From JAYEHK01 sp034659475 (GTDB taxonomy: Bacteria > Bacillota > Syntrophomonadia > Syntrophomonadales > Syntrophomonadaceae), in NCBI GenBank assembly GCA_034659475.1, contig JAYEHK010000155.1, forward strand, positions 1 to 64,000: 64,000 nt of DNA, given 5' to 3'. Below are positions 35,816-44,434 of the stretch, in pieces. The notes beneath the pieces are model-generated. The model saw only the letters and a program-made list of their open reading frames with translations. It searched no databases and was not told the DNA's origin. Each line of letters begins with the position of its first letter. The stretch's first letter is position 1. A program made the translations under genes and the position numbers.

Positions 35816-35924
35816 GTGACATTGGAACCATCCGAGACCACTGAAAAAGTAGCTAAATTTCACTGGGGTATGCATAAGTACCCAGTCCGACTTTTTCAGT
35901 GGTCTCGAACCATCCCCTTGTCAC
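35816..35924. mobile_element. 73-bp palindromic insertion (9-bp duplication) inside a family hairpin
   Basis: GAGACCACTGAAAAAGT (35834-35850) and its exact inverse (35890-35906) bound a 73-bp unit. It is flanked on both sides by GAACCATCC (35825-35833 and 35907-35915), a 9-bp direct repeat. Removing the unit and one repeat restores GTGACA-TTGGAACCATCCCCT-TGTCAC, a normal member of the variable-stem hairpin family. It therefore looks like a small transposed element that landed in a hairpin. Confidence 0.65.
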
Positions 35925-35935
35925 GCTCAGTAATA

Positions 35936-36868
35936 TTAAAGATCTTCAATTTTGCTTGTAAGAAGAATCGCCTCTCTTTTACGCACCATTTCCTCATAAT
36001 TAAAGAAATATTTCTTTTTTTTGTAACATCTTTTAAATGTTGCAACATATTTTTTTGATTCAAAATATTTTTTCATTCCATTTGAAACATAGTGAACTTG
36101 CTCCCCGGGGTCATAAACTGCAGGCGCATCTTTATGAAGATCTATAATCGTTTCTGTGATGACACCCCAGGAGATGTCCGCAATGGAGTAGTTTTTAAGG
36201 TCTCTCACTGCTGCCCTAAGTGTAGCTTCCTGAAGCGGGTCAAAGAACTTAAATTCTTTTGAATACATGATAGCGCCATGCATATGGCTCGGAATATCAA
36301 GAAATCCGTCTTTATAAACTTCCCTTGATATATTATAAAGCAACTGAAAGCAGTATTTTAGTATGCCAAGTCCGGGACTGCTCTGGCCCGGTAACTGTGG
36401 CCTGTTTTTGTCAAAAACTGTAAGGGGATTTTTGGCTGACAACCATTCAATAAGAATCATATTGTAAGGATCTATTTTAAAATCCTTTTCAAAAAACCGT
36501 TCATGAGGAATAAAGGTGTGCTCACTGACCCTGAGGTCAAGAAGCTGATTTTCAGGGGTTTTATCTTTCCAGTAGAGCCTGAAATAATTTATATAGTTTT
36601 CATCCCTGTCAATATCAATATGAATAGCAGAGAACCCTATAGATTCAAGATGCTTTAACAGCCCTATTGACTCAATCATATTGTTCATGTCTTGCTCTGA
36701 AAATCTTCCCAGAAATAATTTTTTTGAACCTGCAAGGCTTTGAATGTCTAAATCTATGCTGCTTATGTCGACTTTCCCAAAATCAAGATTGAATGTATCA
36801 GCAATTATAGGATCAGCCTTTTTAAAACTTTTTAATTTATTTGCTTTAAGGCCCGCTTTTTCAGTCAA
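35936..36868 (-). CDS. conserved-looking protein of unknown function
   Basis: 310 residues from a TTG start with AAAGGAG about 8 nt upstream. It appears soluble and mixed alpha/beta, with no signal peptide and no recognised motif. Notable segments are FRLYWKDKTPENQLLDLRVSE (about 97-117), DIPSHMHGAIMYSKEFKFFDPLQEATLRAAVR (about 193-224) and a basic C-terminus (KRCYKKKKYFFNYEEMVRKREA, about 282-303). Composition and length support a real gene. It begins a minus-strand stretch shared with the HepT/MntA pair and the SWIM/SNF2 genes but has its own ribosome site, so a functional tie is only possible. Confidence 0.6.
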   Translation of the reverse strand: MTEKAGLKANKLKSFKKADPIIADTFNLDFGKVDISSIDLDIQSLAGSKKLFLGRFSEQDMNNMIESIGLLKHLESIGFSAIHIDIDRDENYINYFRLYWKDKTPENQLLDLRVSEHTFIPHERFFEKDFKIDPYNMILIEWLSAKNPLTVFDKNRPQLPGQSSPGLGILKYCFQLLYNISREVYKDGFLDIPSHMHGAIMYSKEFKFFDPLQEATLRAAVRDLKNYSIADISWGVITETIIDLHKDAPAVYDPGEQVHYVSNGMKKYFESKKYVATFKRCYKKKKYFFNYEEMVRKREAILLTSKIEDL

Positions 36869-36939
36869 TGAAATACTCCTTTCAGGTTCACCTGCTCTGC
36901 CTTTGTCAGGTACTGGGGGATTTAAGTGTGTGGCACGAG

Positions 36940-37245
36940 TTATCTGCTGAAGATTGTTTCTCCAACTCGTCTAATATGATCAATCAGATCTCTATTCTCA
37001 ATCTTTTCAAAAACCAGTAAATCAACGTGATATGGTAAATCAAGCTCATCTAGGATTATACCCATTTTCAGCAAATCATCCATATCTAAATCTTCACCTT
37101 TTAATGCCAGATCAATGTCCGAACCATTTGTGTAATTCCCCATGGCTCTCGATCCAAAAAGAATGGCCTCTTCAACCTTTTGATTTTTAGCAATATTATT
37201 GATAATCTGCTTTAATGTATCCTGCGTTAATCCAAATCGCATCAT
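36940..37245 (-). CDS. mntA: MntA-type nucleotidyltransferase (antitoxin of HepT/MntA pair)
   Basis: 101 residues from the ATG at 37245, after GAGG. It is a minimal nucleotidyltransferase domain with GSRAMGNYTNGSDIDLAL (about 30-47), the GSx10DxD signature, and a third acidic residue in YHVDLLVFE. MntA proteins modify the HepT toxin by adding AMP. It begins 1 bp after the hepT stop, so the two are coupled in the usual order. The symbol follows family usage. Confidence 0.85.
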   Translation of the reverse strand: MMRFGLTQDTLKQIINNIAKNQKVEEAILFGSRAMGNYTNGSDIDLALKGEDLDMDDLLKMGIILDELDLPYHVDLLVFEKIENRDLIDHIRRVGETIFSR

Positions 37246-37246
37246 G

Positions 37247-37669
37247 TTAATCCTCATTCTCACGAAGCTGATTCAGTTTATTTTGCAGTTGATAAAAGGC
37301 TTTGAAATACGGCTCACTGATTAACCCGATCATTTCCTCTGCGGTTTTTTCATCATATACATGACTTGTCAGGTTCCTGCTCTGAATCATTTTCATCCAA
37401 ATCTCTCCATCCTCAATGAGACCCAGTTGGAATGCCTCTTTGGTAGCGTCTCTCGAGCCATATATCTCGTTATTGCCTCTGCTTTGCAAAAAATCTTTCA
37501 ATGTTTTCCACGCCAACTCATGAGTATATTCAAAAGCCTGAATCATCCCCTGCTTTTCAAGGTTCGAGAGGTCTCTTGTTTTCATCAGATCTACTGCTTC
37601 TTTTAGCTGCTGTAATGCCTTCTGATAGTTGCTAAACCGCTGCTCCCAGCGAATATCTTTATCGCCCAT
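37247..37669 (-). CDS. hepT: HepT-type HEPN ribonuclease toxin
   Basis: 140 residues, ATG with GGAAGGGG about 9 nt upstream. This is the HI0074-like HEPN fold, all helical, with FEYTHELAWKTLKDFL (about 48-63), GSRDATKEAF and the catalytic RxxxxH in RNLTSHVYD (about 101-109). HEPN members of this type cleave RNA and are neutralised by MntA. It is listed as a toxin from family knowledge; activity here is inferred. Confidence 0.85.
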   Translation of the reverse strand: MGDKDIRWEQRFSNYQKALQQLKEAVDLMKTRDLSNLEKQGMIQAFEYTHELAWKTLKDFLQSRGNNEIYGSRDATKEAFQLGLIEDGEIWMKMIQSRNLTSHVYDEKTAEEMIGLISEPYFKAFYQLQNKLNQLRENED

Positions 37670-37743
37670 CAGTAAGTCCCCTTCCGTTTCGCATTATGCC
37701 ATTATAATAGCACAAAACAATCACTTTATGATTCCATTTTTAT

Positions 37744-37774
37744 AGAAGCAAAAAAGAACGTCCCCTTTGCTTCT
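37744..37774. repeat. variable-stem hairpin, GAACGTCCCC core
   Basis: AGAAGCA/TGCTTCT arms around AAAAAGAACGTCCCCTT. A perfect 7-bp stem. Confidence 0.55.
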
Positions 37775-37807
37775 GCTTAAGAGAAATCCTTCCCTCTGGG
37801 GGGAAAT

Positions 37808-37881
37808 GGGGTCAGGCCACTTACTTGTCCACATATTTTGATTAAACAATTAGTAAGTTGACAAGTAAGTGGCCTGACCCC
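37808..37881. repeat. 74-bp inverted repeat with perfect 22-bp arms
   Basis: Arms beginning GGGGTCAGGCCACTTACT and its inverse enclose a 30-nt AT-rich loop. It lies 8 bp after the SWIM gene stop and may end that transcript. The arms differ from the GGGACG family but look like another small palindromic element. Confidence 0.65.
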
Positions 37882-37889
37882 TTTATCCG

Positions 37890-38609
37890 CTATACCCCGA
37901 ATAATTCAAAAACATCCTTATCGTCAAGCACACGATGACTTTTCTGATCTGAATTCGCCAGCATGCTTTGCATTTTTTGTTCAATGGTTTTCTTTAGCAA
38001 TACTTCAAAATCAATATTGCGAAGCTTGAAAAACAAGGTGGGGTCCTCGTCAAACCTTGCCCCTATTCCATACAGGGTGGCGGCAACGTGTTTGCACATA
38101 TCTGCCCAATCATAACAACTGCAGCTAAACTTAATTTCCTTATTGCTGGGAAATAAGCCGGCCCCCTTTAAAGTGAAAAGCTCCTCTAATTCCTTGGGAA
38201 ATTTACCCTCTAAAAGCTCTGCCAAATTGTCGATTTTATGATTGCATACGGAAAGAATATTCTCCCATTTTTCATTAGCAAGCGCTGCGATTTTAATCTC
38301 TACCTGGTAGGGCTTTTTCGCACTACCCAGAACCAGAGCTGTTACAATACCCGTTTCAATCTTTAAGTCAAGCACTGCACCATTTCTGACATAGCTGCGC
38401 CCACGAGTTATTCTATTCGAGTAGTCGGCATAGTTTTCAAGATTCTTGTTCCATGCCTTTCCCCACCAAGTAGTAGCCAGTTTGTTGCCTTCAATAACGA
38501 TCGGCGCCAAATCCGGGTTCTTCTTTTTCAGCTTTTCAATTTGCTTTTTAGCCATTTCTTTCTTCTGAGAAACAGGTACATACTCGGGGTACTGGTCATA
38601 ACGAGCCAT
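37890..38609 (-). CDS. SWIM zinc-finger protein
   Basis: 239 residues. The SWIM motif CxCxnCxH is in FSCSCYDWADMCKHVAATLY (about 162-181). The N-terminal half has WWGKAWNKNLENYADYSNRI (about 48-67), typical of the SWIM proteins that accompany SNF2 helicases in bacteria. It is probably a DNA- or protein-binding partner of the helicase. The ATG overlaps the SNF2 stop (TAATG), so translation is coupled. Confidence 0.88.
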   Translation of the reverse strand: MARYDQYPEYVPVSQKKEMAKKQIEKLKKKNPDLAPIVIEGNKLATTWWGKAWNKNLENYADYSNRITRGRSYVRNGAVLDLKIETGIVTALVLGSAKKPYQVEIKIAALANEKWENILSVCNHKIDNLAELLEGKFPKELEELFTLKGAGLFPSNKEIKFSCSCYDWADMCKHVAATLYGIGARFDEDPTLFFKLRNIDFEVLLKKTIEQKMQSMLANSDQKSHRVLDDKDVFELFGV

Positions 38610-41278
38610 TAATCTTCACCTGCCTGTACTAATGTGAATAATTCCATTAATTGCTGGTTATCCAACTCTGTTATCCAGCTTTCTCCGGATGCTGCTACTA
38701 ATTCACCTGCCAGCTGACTCTTGGCTTCAATCATCATATCGATTTTTTCTTCAATAGTACCAGCTGTTATAAACTTGTGAACGATAACATTTTTTTGCTG
38801 TCCAATACGAAAAGCACGGTCGGTTGCTTGATTCTCAACAGCCGGATTCCACCAGCGATCAAAATGTATAACGTGATTGGCAGCAGTAAGATTCAGCCCC
38901 ACACCCCCGGCTTTTAACGATAGCACCATAAAAGGAACATACTCCTCACCACAGAATTTATCCACCAGTTCCTGGCGCTTTTTAACGGGTGTTCCGCCAT
39001 GTAATATTAGTCCCTGGCGGTTAAATATCGTTTCTAGAAAATCGGCTATTGGTTGGGTCATTTCTCTAAACTGGGTAAAAACCAGCACACGCTCTCTTTT
39101 TTCATATATGGTTTCACAGATCGCCTGTAATCTCTCGAATTTACCACTATACTTAGGCTGGAATGTAGTTTGCGCTAAAAACTGATCCGGATGATTACAT
39201 ATTTGTTTGAATTTCATAATACTTGCCAAAACTAATCCCTTACGGCCTATACCTTCCGCAGTGGCTAAACTTTTTTCTAATTCCTTGACCAGGCTATTAT
39301 ATAAAACGACCTGCTTTTTGCTCAAGTTGGCATAAGCTTTTATTTCAATTTTTTCGGGCAGATCGGCAATTACACTCTTATCGGTTTTTAGGCGACGCAG
39401 AATAAATGGATTTATTACTGCCCGAAGTTTGGAGTAGTCCGGGTTGCCGCCGTCCTTCAATCTTTTTGTAAACGCTTTGAATTCTTTGGCTGTTCCAAGC
39501 AATCCCGCATTTAAAAAATCAAACAACGACCATAAATCAGACAGACTATTTTCAACCGGCGTGCCTGTCAGCGCTATCCTGGCATTGGCCTCCAATTGTT
39601 TTACCGCTTTGCTCTGCTTGGTGCTCGGGTTTTTTATAGCCTGCGCTTCATCTAATATCAGCAGATCCCATTTAACAGTCCTTAGTTCCTCAATTCGCAC
39701 CACCATTCCGTAGGTGGTTATGTATAAATCTGTATCATCCATATTTTGCAGATCGCATTTTTCTTTGTTGCTATATATGGCTTTATATTTTAGCAGGGGG
39801 GCAAATTTTTCTATTTCTTTTTGCCAATTTCCCATTAACGAGGCTGGAATTATCAGAAGCGCCCGCTCGCCGGAATTTACTCTAAGATACTCCAGCAGCG
39901 CAATGATTTGCACCGTTTTCCCAAGCCCCATATCATCAGCCAGACAAGCCCCAAAGCCTAAATTCTTCATATAGTTTAGCCAGTCAAAGCCCTTTTGCTG
40001 ATATCCCCGCAGGCTGGCATGAAAATCATCGCTTATGGCTATATTGCTCATTAAAGAAGGGTTAGTCAGTCTGGATGTAACGCTGTTTAACCACTCGCCA
40101 TTGGATATTTCCAGGCTAAGCTCATCATGCTTAATGCCTAAGATTTCACTGGCATTTAACTGCATGCGCATCGCCTCGGCTATGCTGTATTCACATGTGT
40201 CTGCCAGTTCTTTGGCCTTCTGGTAAGCATCCAGGGTTAACTGTAGTTTTTGATGGTCAACTTCTACCCACTTGCCTTTGATAAATAATAAACCACTGCT
40301 TTGGGTTAATAAATCCCTGATTTCTTGCTCTGTAATCTCATCCTCACCCAAAAACAGCCGGGCATTAAAATCAAGCAGAGCATCCATTCCAACCCTAGAG
40401 GGCTCCCGGTCTCCAAGCTGGATCGATAGTTTGAATGAATTGGACTTTTTCTTCCACCAATCGGGTATACGGCATAGAATGCCGCATTCTTCGTAAAGGG
40501 GTATCTCCTTTAGAAATATATATGCTTCATTAGATGTCAGCTTTAGCGGACTAAATAATTCACCACTTTCAACAAATTCAGCTATAAAATTGCTCTTCTG
40601 GGCTACTTTGCTGACGGTTGAAAGTAATTTTAGCAGCCTATCATTTTGGTCTTGATACTCAATCAAAGCATTTTTCAGTGGCGTATGAGTGGCTTTTTTA
40701 TCACCTGCACGCCCCGTGCTATAAGTTGCCAAAAATGCAAATGGATACTCGTCGGACTTGTTTTCAACCAAATGAAAAAACACCCGCCCAACCAGATTTA
40801 TCCTGGAGTTATGCTCCAGCAGGAATTCTTCTACTGTACCTGAATAAACTTTGATTTCGGTTGCAAAAACCTCTGACAGGCTTTGATATATATCTTTTAT
40901 CCAATCACCGTTTATGAATTCCAGCCCCACCACAAATGGAACGCTATTTAAGATTTCCAATATTTCATCATCGGTTGGCGTTAATACAGTATCCTCGCGG
41001 ATAAATTCAATATCAGCAGTTTTAGCCAGCCCTTTAATGAAATTAGAAGCTATGTTATGTAAAAAAGCCATTGATACAGACATTTTTTGGGTAGATTCAA
41101 CAAAACCCAGGTAAAATAACATTTTGCTATGATTATCCAAATATTTTTCATACAGTTCATTTTCAAAGCTCTTATCTGTAGCAGAAGATGCTTTACCTGG
41201 TATTATTTCAAAGTTAAGATAAAAGCCTTGTTCTAAAAAATAGACTATTAATTCCTTGTTATTAGTATTTATTTCCAT
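38609..41278 (-). CDS. SNF2/Rad54-family helicase-like ATPase
   Basis: 889 residues, the common size for bacterial SNF2 proteins with an N-terminal helical region. Helicase motifs: Q-like LRGYQQKGFDWL (about 419-430), I ADDMGLGKT (about 444-452), II ILDEAQAI (about 543-550), III LTGTPVEN, then the C-terminal RecA lobe with VFTQFREM (about 736), LSLKAGGVGLNLTAANHVI (about 795-813) and the arginine finger in TDRAFRIGQ (about 832-840). These are ATP-driven double-stranded DNA translocases. Bacterial SNF2/SWIM pairs have no settled role; genome maintenance or defence are both possible. ATG start with GGAGGAAAC upstream. Confidence 0.93.
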   Translation of the reverse strand: MEINTNNKELIVYFLEQGFYLNFEIIPGKASSATDKSFENELYEKYLDNHSKMLFYLGFVESTQKMSVSMAFLHNIASNFIKGLAKTADIEFIREDTVLTPTDDEILEILNSVPFVVGLEFINGDWIKDIYQSLSEVFATEIKVYSGTVEEFLLEHNSRINLVGRVFFHLVENKSDEYPFAFLATYSTGRAGDKKATHTPLKNALIEYQDQNDRLLKLLSTVSKVAQKSNFIAEFVESGELFSPLKLTSNEAYIFLKEIPLYEECGILCRIPDWWKKKSNSFKLSIQLGDREPSRVGMDALLDFNARLFLGEDEITEQEIRDLLTQSSGLLFIKGKWVEVDHQKLQLTLDAYQKAKELADTCEYSIAEAMRMQLNASEILGIKHDELSLEISNGEWLNSVTSRLTNPSLMSNIAISDDFHASLRGYQQKGFDWLNYMKNLGFGACLADDMGLGKTVQIIALLEYLRVNSGERALLIIPASLMGNWQKEIEKFAPLLKYKAIYSNKEKCDLQNMDDTDLYITTYGMVVRIEELRTVKWDLLILDEAQAIKNPSTKQSKAVKQLEANARIALTGTPVENSLSDLWSLFDFLNAGLLGTAKEFKAFTKRLKDGGNPDYSKLRAVINPFILRRLKTDKSVIADLPEKIEIKAYANLSKKQVVLYNSLVKELEKSLATAEGIGRKGLVLASIMKFKQICNHPDQFLAQTTFQPKYSGKFERLQAICETIYEKRERVLVFTQFREMTQPIADFLETIFNRQGLILHGGTPVKKRQELVDKFCGEEYVPFMVLSLKAGGVGLNLTAANHVIHFDRWWNPAVENQATDRAFRIGQQKNVIVHKFITAGTIEEKIDMMIEAKSQLAGELVAASGESWITELDNQQLMELFTLVQAGED

Positions 41279-41361
41279 GTTTCCTCCTGACAGACTATGG
41301 CTTGTTCATAATATATTTCCATTTGTTTTTTTAGTATATCCTAAATCTCCAAACTATTTTC

Positions 41362-41400
41362 AATTCAAGCCAACAGAGGGACGTTCTTTTTGTTTGCCTT
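41362..41400. repeat. variable-stem hairpin, GGGACGTTC core (imperfect)
   Basis: AAGCCAACA...TGTTTGCCTT arms around GAGGGACGTTCTTTT. It lies next to the group II intron remnant. Confidence 0.45.
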
Positions 41401-41454
41401 CATGAAAGAAAATCCTAGTCATCAAACAAAAAGTAGGGTCGAAGGCAGGCGCGG

Positions 41455-42097
41455 TAAAGTATTAGACCTTGTGAGGCCATGCTGTTTCTCCCCTTTCGGG
41501 TGAGTGTCCCCCTCAAGCGGGTCATCTTCCCGTTTCCAGACCCCGCCACCTCAAACGCAGCATGCGGTTTTCCCGCACTACGCTTTCCTAATCGCTTCGT
41601 GTCAAGGTTTATGTGTCCTAACGTGCTGGGAAGGCTTTCGGGGTTTTCTGGGGATACCACTTCCCAGTCTTGCTTTTCACTCTTTTGAAGTCGAATCCTA
41701 GAAAGCTAAAGCTTTCGTCTTTTGTCAGATCTACCACTCGCGTCTTGTCTGTATTCACTTCTACCTCTAGCTTCATTAGTTCTTCGATTAGCCTTTTATA
41801 TACCTGTCCTAATAGTTTTTCCTACCGCGGGTGCCCATCCACCAGTACTACCATATCATCTGCAAATCTTGCATACATGCACATATAGCCCCCAGAAACG
41901 CCAGCTTGGTTCAGACTTCGCCTTGATATATATCTTTTCCCTCAATTCTTGCAGTCCTATGGACGGCTTTGTCATTAGACTCCAGTAGTTCAGTTTCCTT
42001 CCCCACTGCTAACCAAGCTACAGGGTTTCTACTTCTTTCCCTGGCAGGACTGTCTCCTACTGAACATACCAGCCTTTACTGGACATACGAACATCCC
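41455..42097 (-). mobile_element. decayed group II intron with internally deleted reverse transcriptase
   Basis: Minus strand, 5' to 3'. The shared upstream segment (42097-41967) leads to ATGACAAAGCCG and an intron-encoded N-terminus reading ELREKIYIKAKSEPSWRFWG. The sequence then jumps, in another frame, to MYARFADDMVVLVDG (the RT YADD box, about 41839-41886), an in-frame stop, and FSFLGFDFKR. A domain V-like hairpin GCGTAGTGCGG-GAAA-ACCGC with the AGC triad sits near 41563-41600, followed by a domain VI-like tail. Roughly 150 or more codons between the N-terminus and the YADD box are missing. It is incapable of encoding a working RT. No gene was found elsewhere in 41401-42199. Confidence 0.8.
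41598..41990 (-). pseudogene. group II intron reverse transcriptase/maturase pseudogene
   Basis: The coding part of the intron above. It is readable as the N-terminus in one frame (41880-41978), then the palm domain in a second frame with a stop after DGHPR, ending near KTPKAFPAR. The deletion, frame change and stop make it a pseudogene. Confidence 0.8.
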
Positions 42098-42313
42098 AGT
42101 GTAACACAAAACATGCAAACGTGATTGTTCTCCTCTTTGCACAAGATCCATGATTAATTTTATTAATTCCTTGGAATTCAAACTTTCTAACTTCACATAC
42201 TATTCTTTTTTACTATCTTTAATCTCTTTGGGGAGTTCTGTGCCTTTAATCATTTTTTTCTCATCTGACTTCACCCTGCGTTCAAGTTTCTTTAAATCTT
42301 CCTCCGGCGGAAG

Positions 42314-43069
42314 TTACTCGGGCTTTATTCCACGATCCACTAACATGCTTCGTACGCCCTTATTATTCAAAATGTGTTCATCAGTGATTGCCAACTCGCC
42401 GTTCATATCGTGCTGCTCCACATTGTAATTAGTTATTTCCGTTGCCAGATTCTTTGCAGCAATAGTTACTGTCGGCAAAAAATCGGCCAAAGGGCGATTC
42501 CCTTGTACCCCCAAACGATTCTTCATGGCCTGGGTAGCAATGCCACCAAAAAGCATAGCATCACCCTTGGAACGAATGCGTCCAAAGCCATGATCATCTA
42601 CTCCACGCTCGTAAATATTTTTTGAAAGCATGGTCTCAGATTCGCGTAGTTTCTTACGGGCCTGTAGACGCTCCTGGAGACAAATGCGTTCTTCAATGAT
42701 TTCCTGTTTACGGGTCTGTACTGCAAAATAAGTTTGTGCAAAGGCAATCTGATCCTTTCTTGGATCCCCATTCTGAGCAATCAGGTAACAGGCATAGCGA
42801 GTTAGCATAATGTCCTCAATAGACCTCTCCGCACCAGACCCTATTTGGACCATTTTCGTGACGTCACGAAAATGGTCTATTACATTATAGCCCATTGTTT
42901 TACAGGAAGTTTTGGCTTTATCAATAGCGTTCTTAAAGTTCTCCCATCGATCATATCCCAAGGCTTCCTGTAATTCACGAGCAAACCAAAACTCCACTTC
43001 ATAATCCTCAACAACATGAACTATTTCGTCAAACTGTCTATGTAATTGTAGCATCAACTCTTTTTTCAC
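42314..43069 (-). CDS. dinD: DinD/BRO-N-like DNA-damage protein, truncated by a nonsense codon
   Basis: 251 residues from the GTG at 43069, after GAGGGAGG; an upstream in-frame ATG overlaps that site. The BRO-N-like front (EFWFARELQEALGYDRWENFKNAI, about 26-49) is followed by the DinD core with GAERSIEDIMLTRYACYLIAQNG and DDHGFGRIRSKGDAMLFGG. The frame ends ...DRGIKPE-TAA, then continues in frame as LPPEEDLKKLERRVKSDEKK and further to a TAG at 42200-42202. The TAA most simply comes from CAA (Gln), since relatives read PEQLPPEED there. The tail of about 37 residues is lost, so function is uncertain. It lies next to the decayed intron. Confidence 0.8.
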   Translation of the reverse strand: MKKELMLQLHRQFDEIVHVVEDYEVEFWFARELQEALGYDRWENFKNAIDKAKTSCKTMGYNVIDHFRDVTKMVQIGSGAERSIEDIMLTRYACYLIAQNGDPRKDQIAFAQTYFAVQTRKQEIIEERICLQERLQARKKLRESETMLSKNIYERGVDDHGFGRIRSKGDAMLFGGIATQAMKNRLGVQGNRPLADFLPTVTIAAKNLATEITNYNVEQHDMNGELAITDEHILNNKGVRSMLVDRGIKPE

Positions 43070-43203
43070 ATTCTTCCCTCCCTCGAAATTATCCAAATAG
43101 TCCGGACATTTATCCCCCCCCGAAATCCTTCCATCTTTTTCCTCAAGTATATTTGTTTCCGTTTAACGCGTCAAAAGGAGCGCACCATGCGCCAAAAAAG
43201 CAA

Positions 43204-43231
43204 AAAACCCAGGTTCAAAAAACCTGAGTTC
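43204..43231 (-). terminator. intrinsic terminator of ssrA
   Basis: On the minus strand, AACTCAGGTT and AACCTGGGTT form a stem followed by TTTTTTGC, 14 nt after the tmRNA 3' end. Confidence 0.8.
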
Positions 43232-43244
43232 ATTAATAAATTAA

Positions 43245-43595
43245 TGGTGGAGGCGAGGGGAATCGAACCCCTGTCCGAAAGATAGACCAGCCCAGTATCT
43301 CCGAGCGCAGTCCGTGATTTAATTTCACCCTTTGGACGTCCACGGACGAACTTCCTGAGGCTATCCCCGATTAAATTCCCCTTTTAGCCCCTCGAGAAAA
43401 AAGGCTAAAGGGTACCCTCGCTATGTGACGCCCTGCACTAAACCGCGAGGTTATCTAGCCGGACGAGCAGCCTTAGGCTGCTAGTGCAAAATTATCTTCT
43501 GCAGTTATATTTGTTTTTCACCTTTTTAACGAGCTGGCGACAACTCGGCTCGCTGCTCGACCCACCTTATCCCCCGTCGAAACCAGTACGCCCCC
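43245..43595 (-). ncRNA. ssrA: transfer-messenger RNA
   Basis: About 351 nt. The 5' end GGGGGCGTACTGGTTTCGACGG pairs with the 3' end CGCCTCCACCA, with the TpsiC-like GGTTCGATTCCCC before it. The CCA is encoded. The tag frame reads GCA GAA GAT AAT TTT GCA CTA GCA GCC TAA, giving AEDNFALAA, near 43485-43515. It works with SmpB to free stalled ribosomes. It lies 63 bp downstream of smpB on the same strand, the common Firmicute order. Confidence 0.95.
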
Positions 43596-43658
43596 TTAAT
43601 AAGGATTCACACTGCCATACTATTTTATAACCATTGTGACGTTTTGTCACTGGAAATC

Positions 43659-44129
43659 TTATTCTCTGTTTTTTTCTTTCATGGCCCGCTCTATGGACCG
43701 TTTTGCATCTCGGGCTGCAATGTCATCGCGTTTGTCGTAGTCTTTCTTGCCGACTGCGACAGCCAAGTCCATCTTGGCCAGGCCATCCCGAAAATAAATC
43801 TTGAGCGGGATCAACGTATGACCAGATTGCTTTTGTATGCCTAACAGTTTGTCTATTTCCCGGCGATGCAACAGTAGTTTTTTTTGTCTGAGTGGCTCAT
43901 GGTTAAACTGATTTCCCATCTCATAGGGACTGATGTGGAAATTATTCACCCAGACTTCTCCGCCTTTGACGACCGCATAGGCATCCTGCAGATTTCCTTT
44001 ACCCATCCGCAGGGCTTTGACTTCGGTTCCTACCAGAACAATCCCCGCCTGGTAGACTTCTAATATATGATATTCATGCCGGGCCTTGCGGTTTTCTACT
44101 GCCGCTTTAATTCCCTTTTTTTTCGCCAT
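43659..44129 (-). CDS. smpB: SsrA-binding protein SmpB
   Basis: 156 residues from the ATG at 44129, with AGGTGG about 6 nt upstream; the longer frame to 44186 has no ribosome site. Motifs: NRKARHEYHILEVYQAGIVLVGTEVK (about 12-37), a beta-barrel with SLxxAY-like GNLQDAYAVVKGGEVWVNNFHI, and the conserved C-terminal tail KKDYDKRDDIAARDAKRSIERAMK. It delivers tmRNA to the ribosome. It follows rnr and precedes ssrA. Confidence 0.96.
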   Translation of the reverse strand: MAKKKGIKAAVENRKARHEYHILEVYQAGIVLVGTEVKALRMGKGNLQDAYAVVKGGEVWVNNFHISPYEMGNQFNHEPLRQKKLLLHRREIDKLLGIQKQSGHTLIPLKIYFRDGLAKMDLAVAVGKKDYDKRDDIAARDAKRSIERAMKEKNRE

Positions 44130-44336
44130 ATACGCCACCTTGATTAGAAAACTCGGCTTGCGCCTAATTCTTATTATACCAGCCACAGTTTACAGGTTAA
44201 AACTTCTGCTAGTGTAAAGAAACCCTCGCCCGAAATTGTTTCTTTTTCAAGCCAGGGCTTATGTCTATTTTTTGCATCACCTGTGCGTTCATTATAGCAT
44301 ATCTAATGTCCTCGTCAAGTTATACACCTTTGAGAG

Positions 44337-44429
44337 TGAGTCAGGGGACGGTTCCTTGACTCATTTTGACTTTTATGAGCTGGTTTGAAAATTGCTCTGG
44401 AATGAGTCAAGGAACCGTCCCCTGACTCA
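44337..44429. repeat. pair of inverted variable-stem hairpins, GGGGACGGTTCC core
   Basis: TGAGTCA-GGGGACGGTTCCT-TGACTCA (44337-44363) and its inverse (44403-44429) face each other across 40 nt, forming a larger palindrome like a REPIN doublet. It sits 5 bp after the rnr stop. Confidence 0.7.
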
Positions 44430-44434
44430 CTCCT

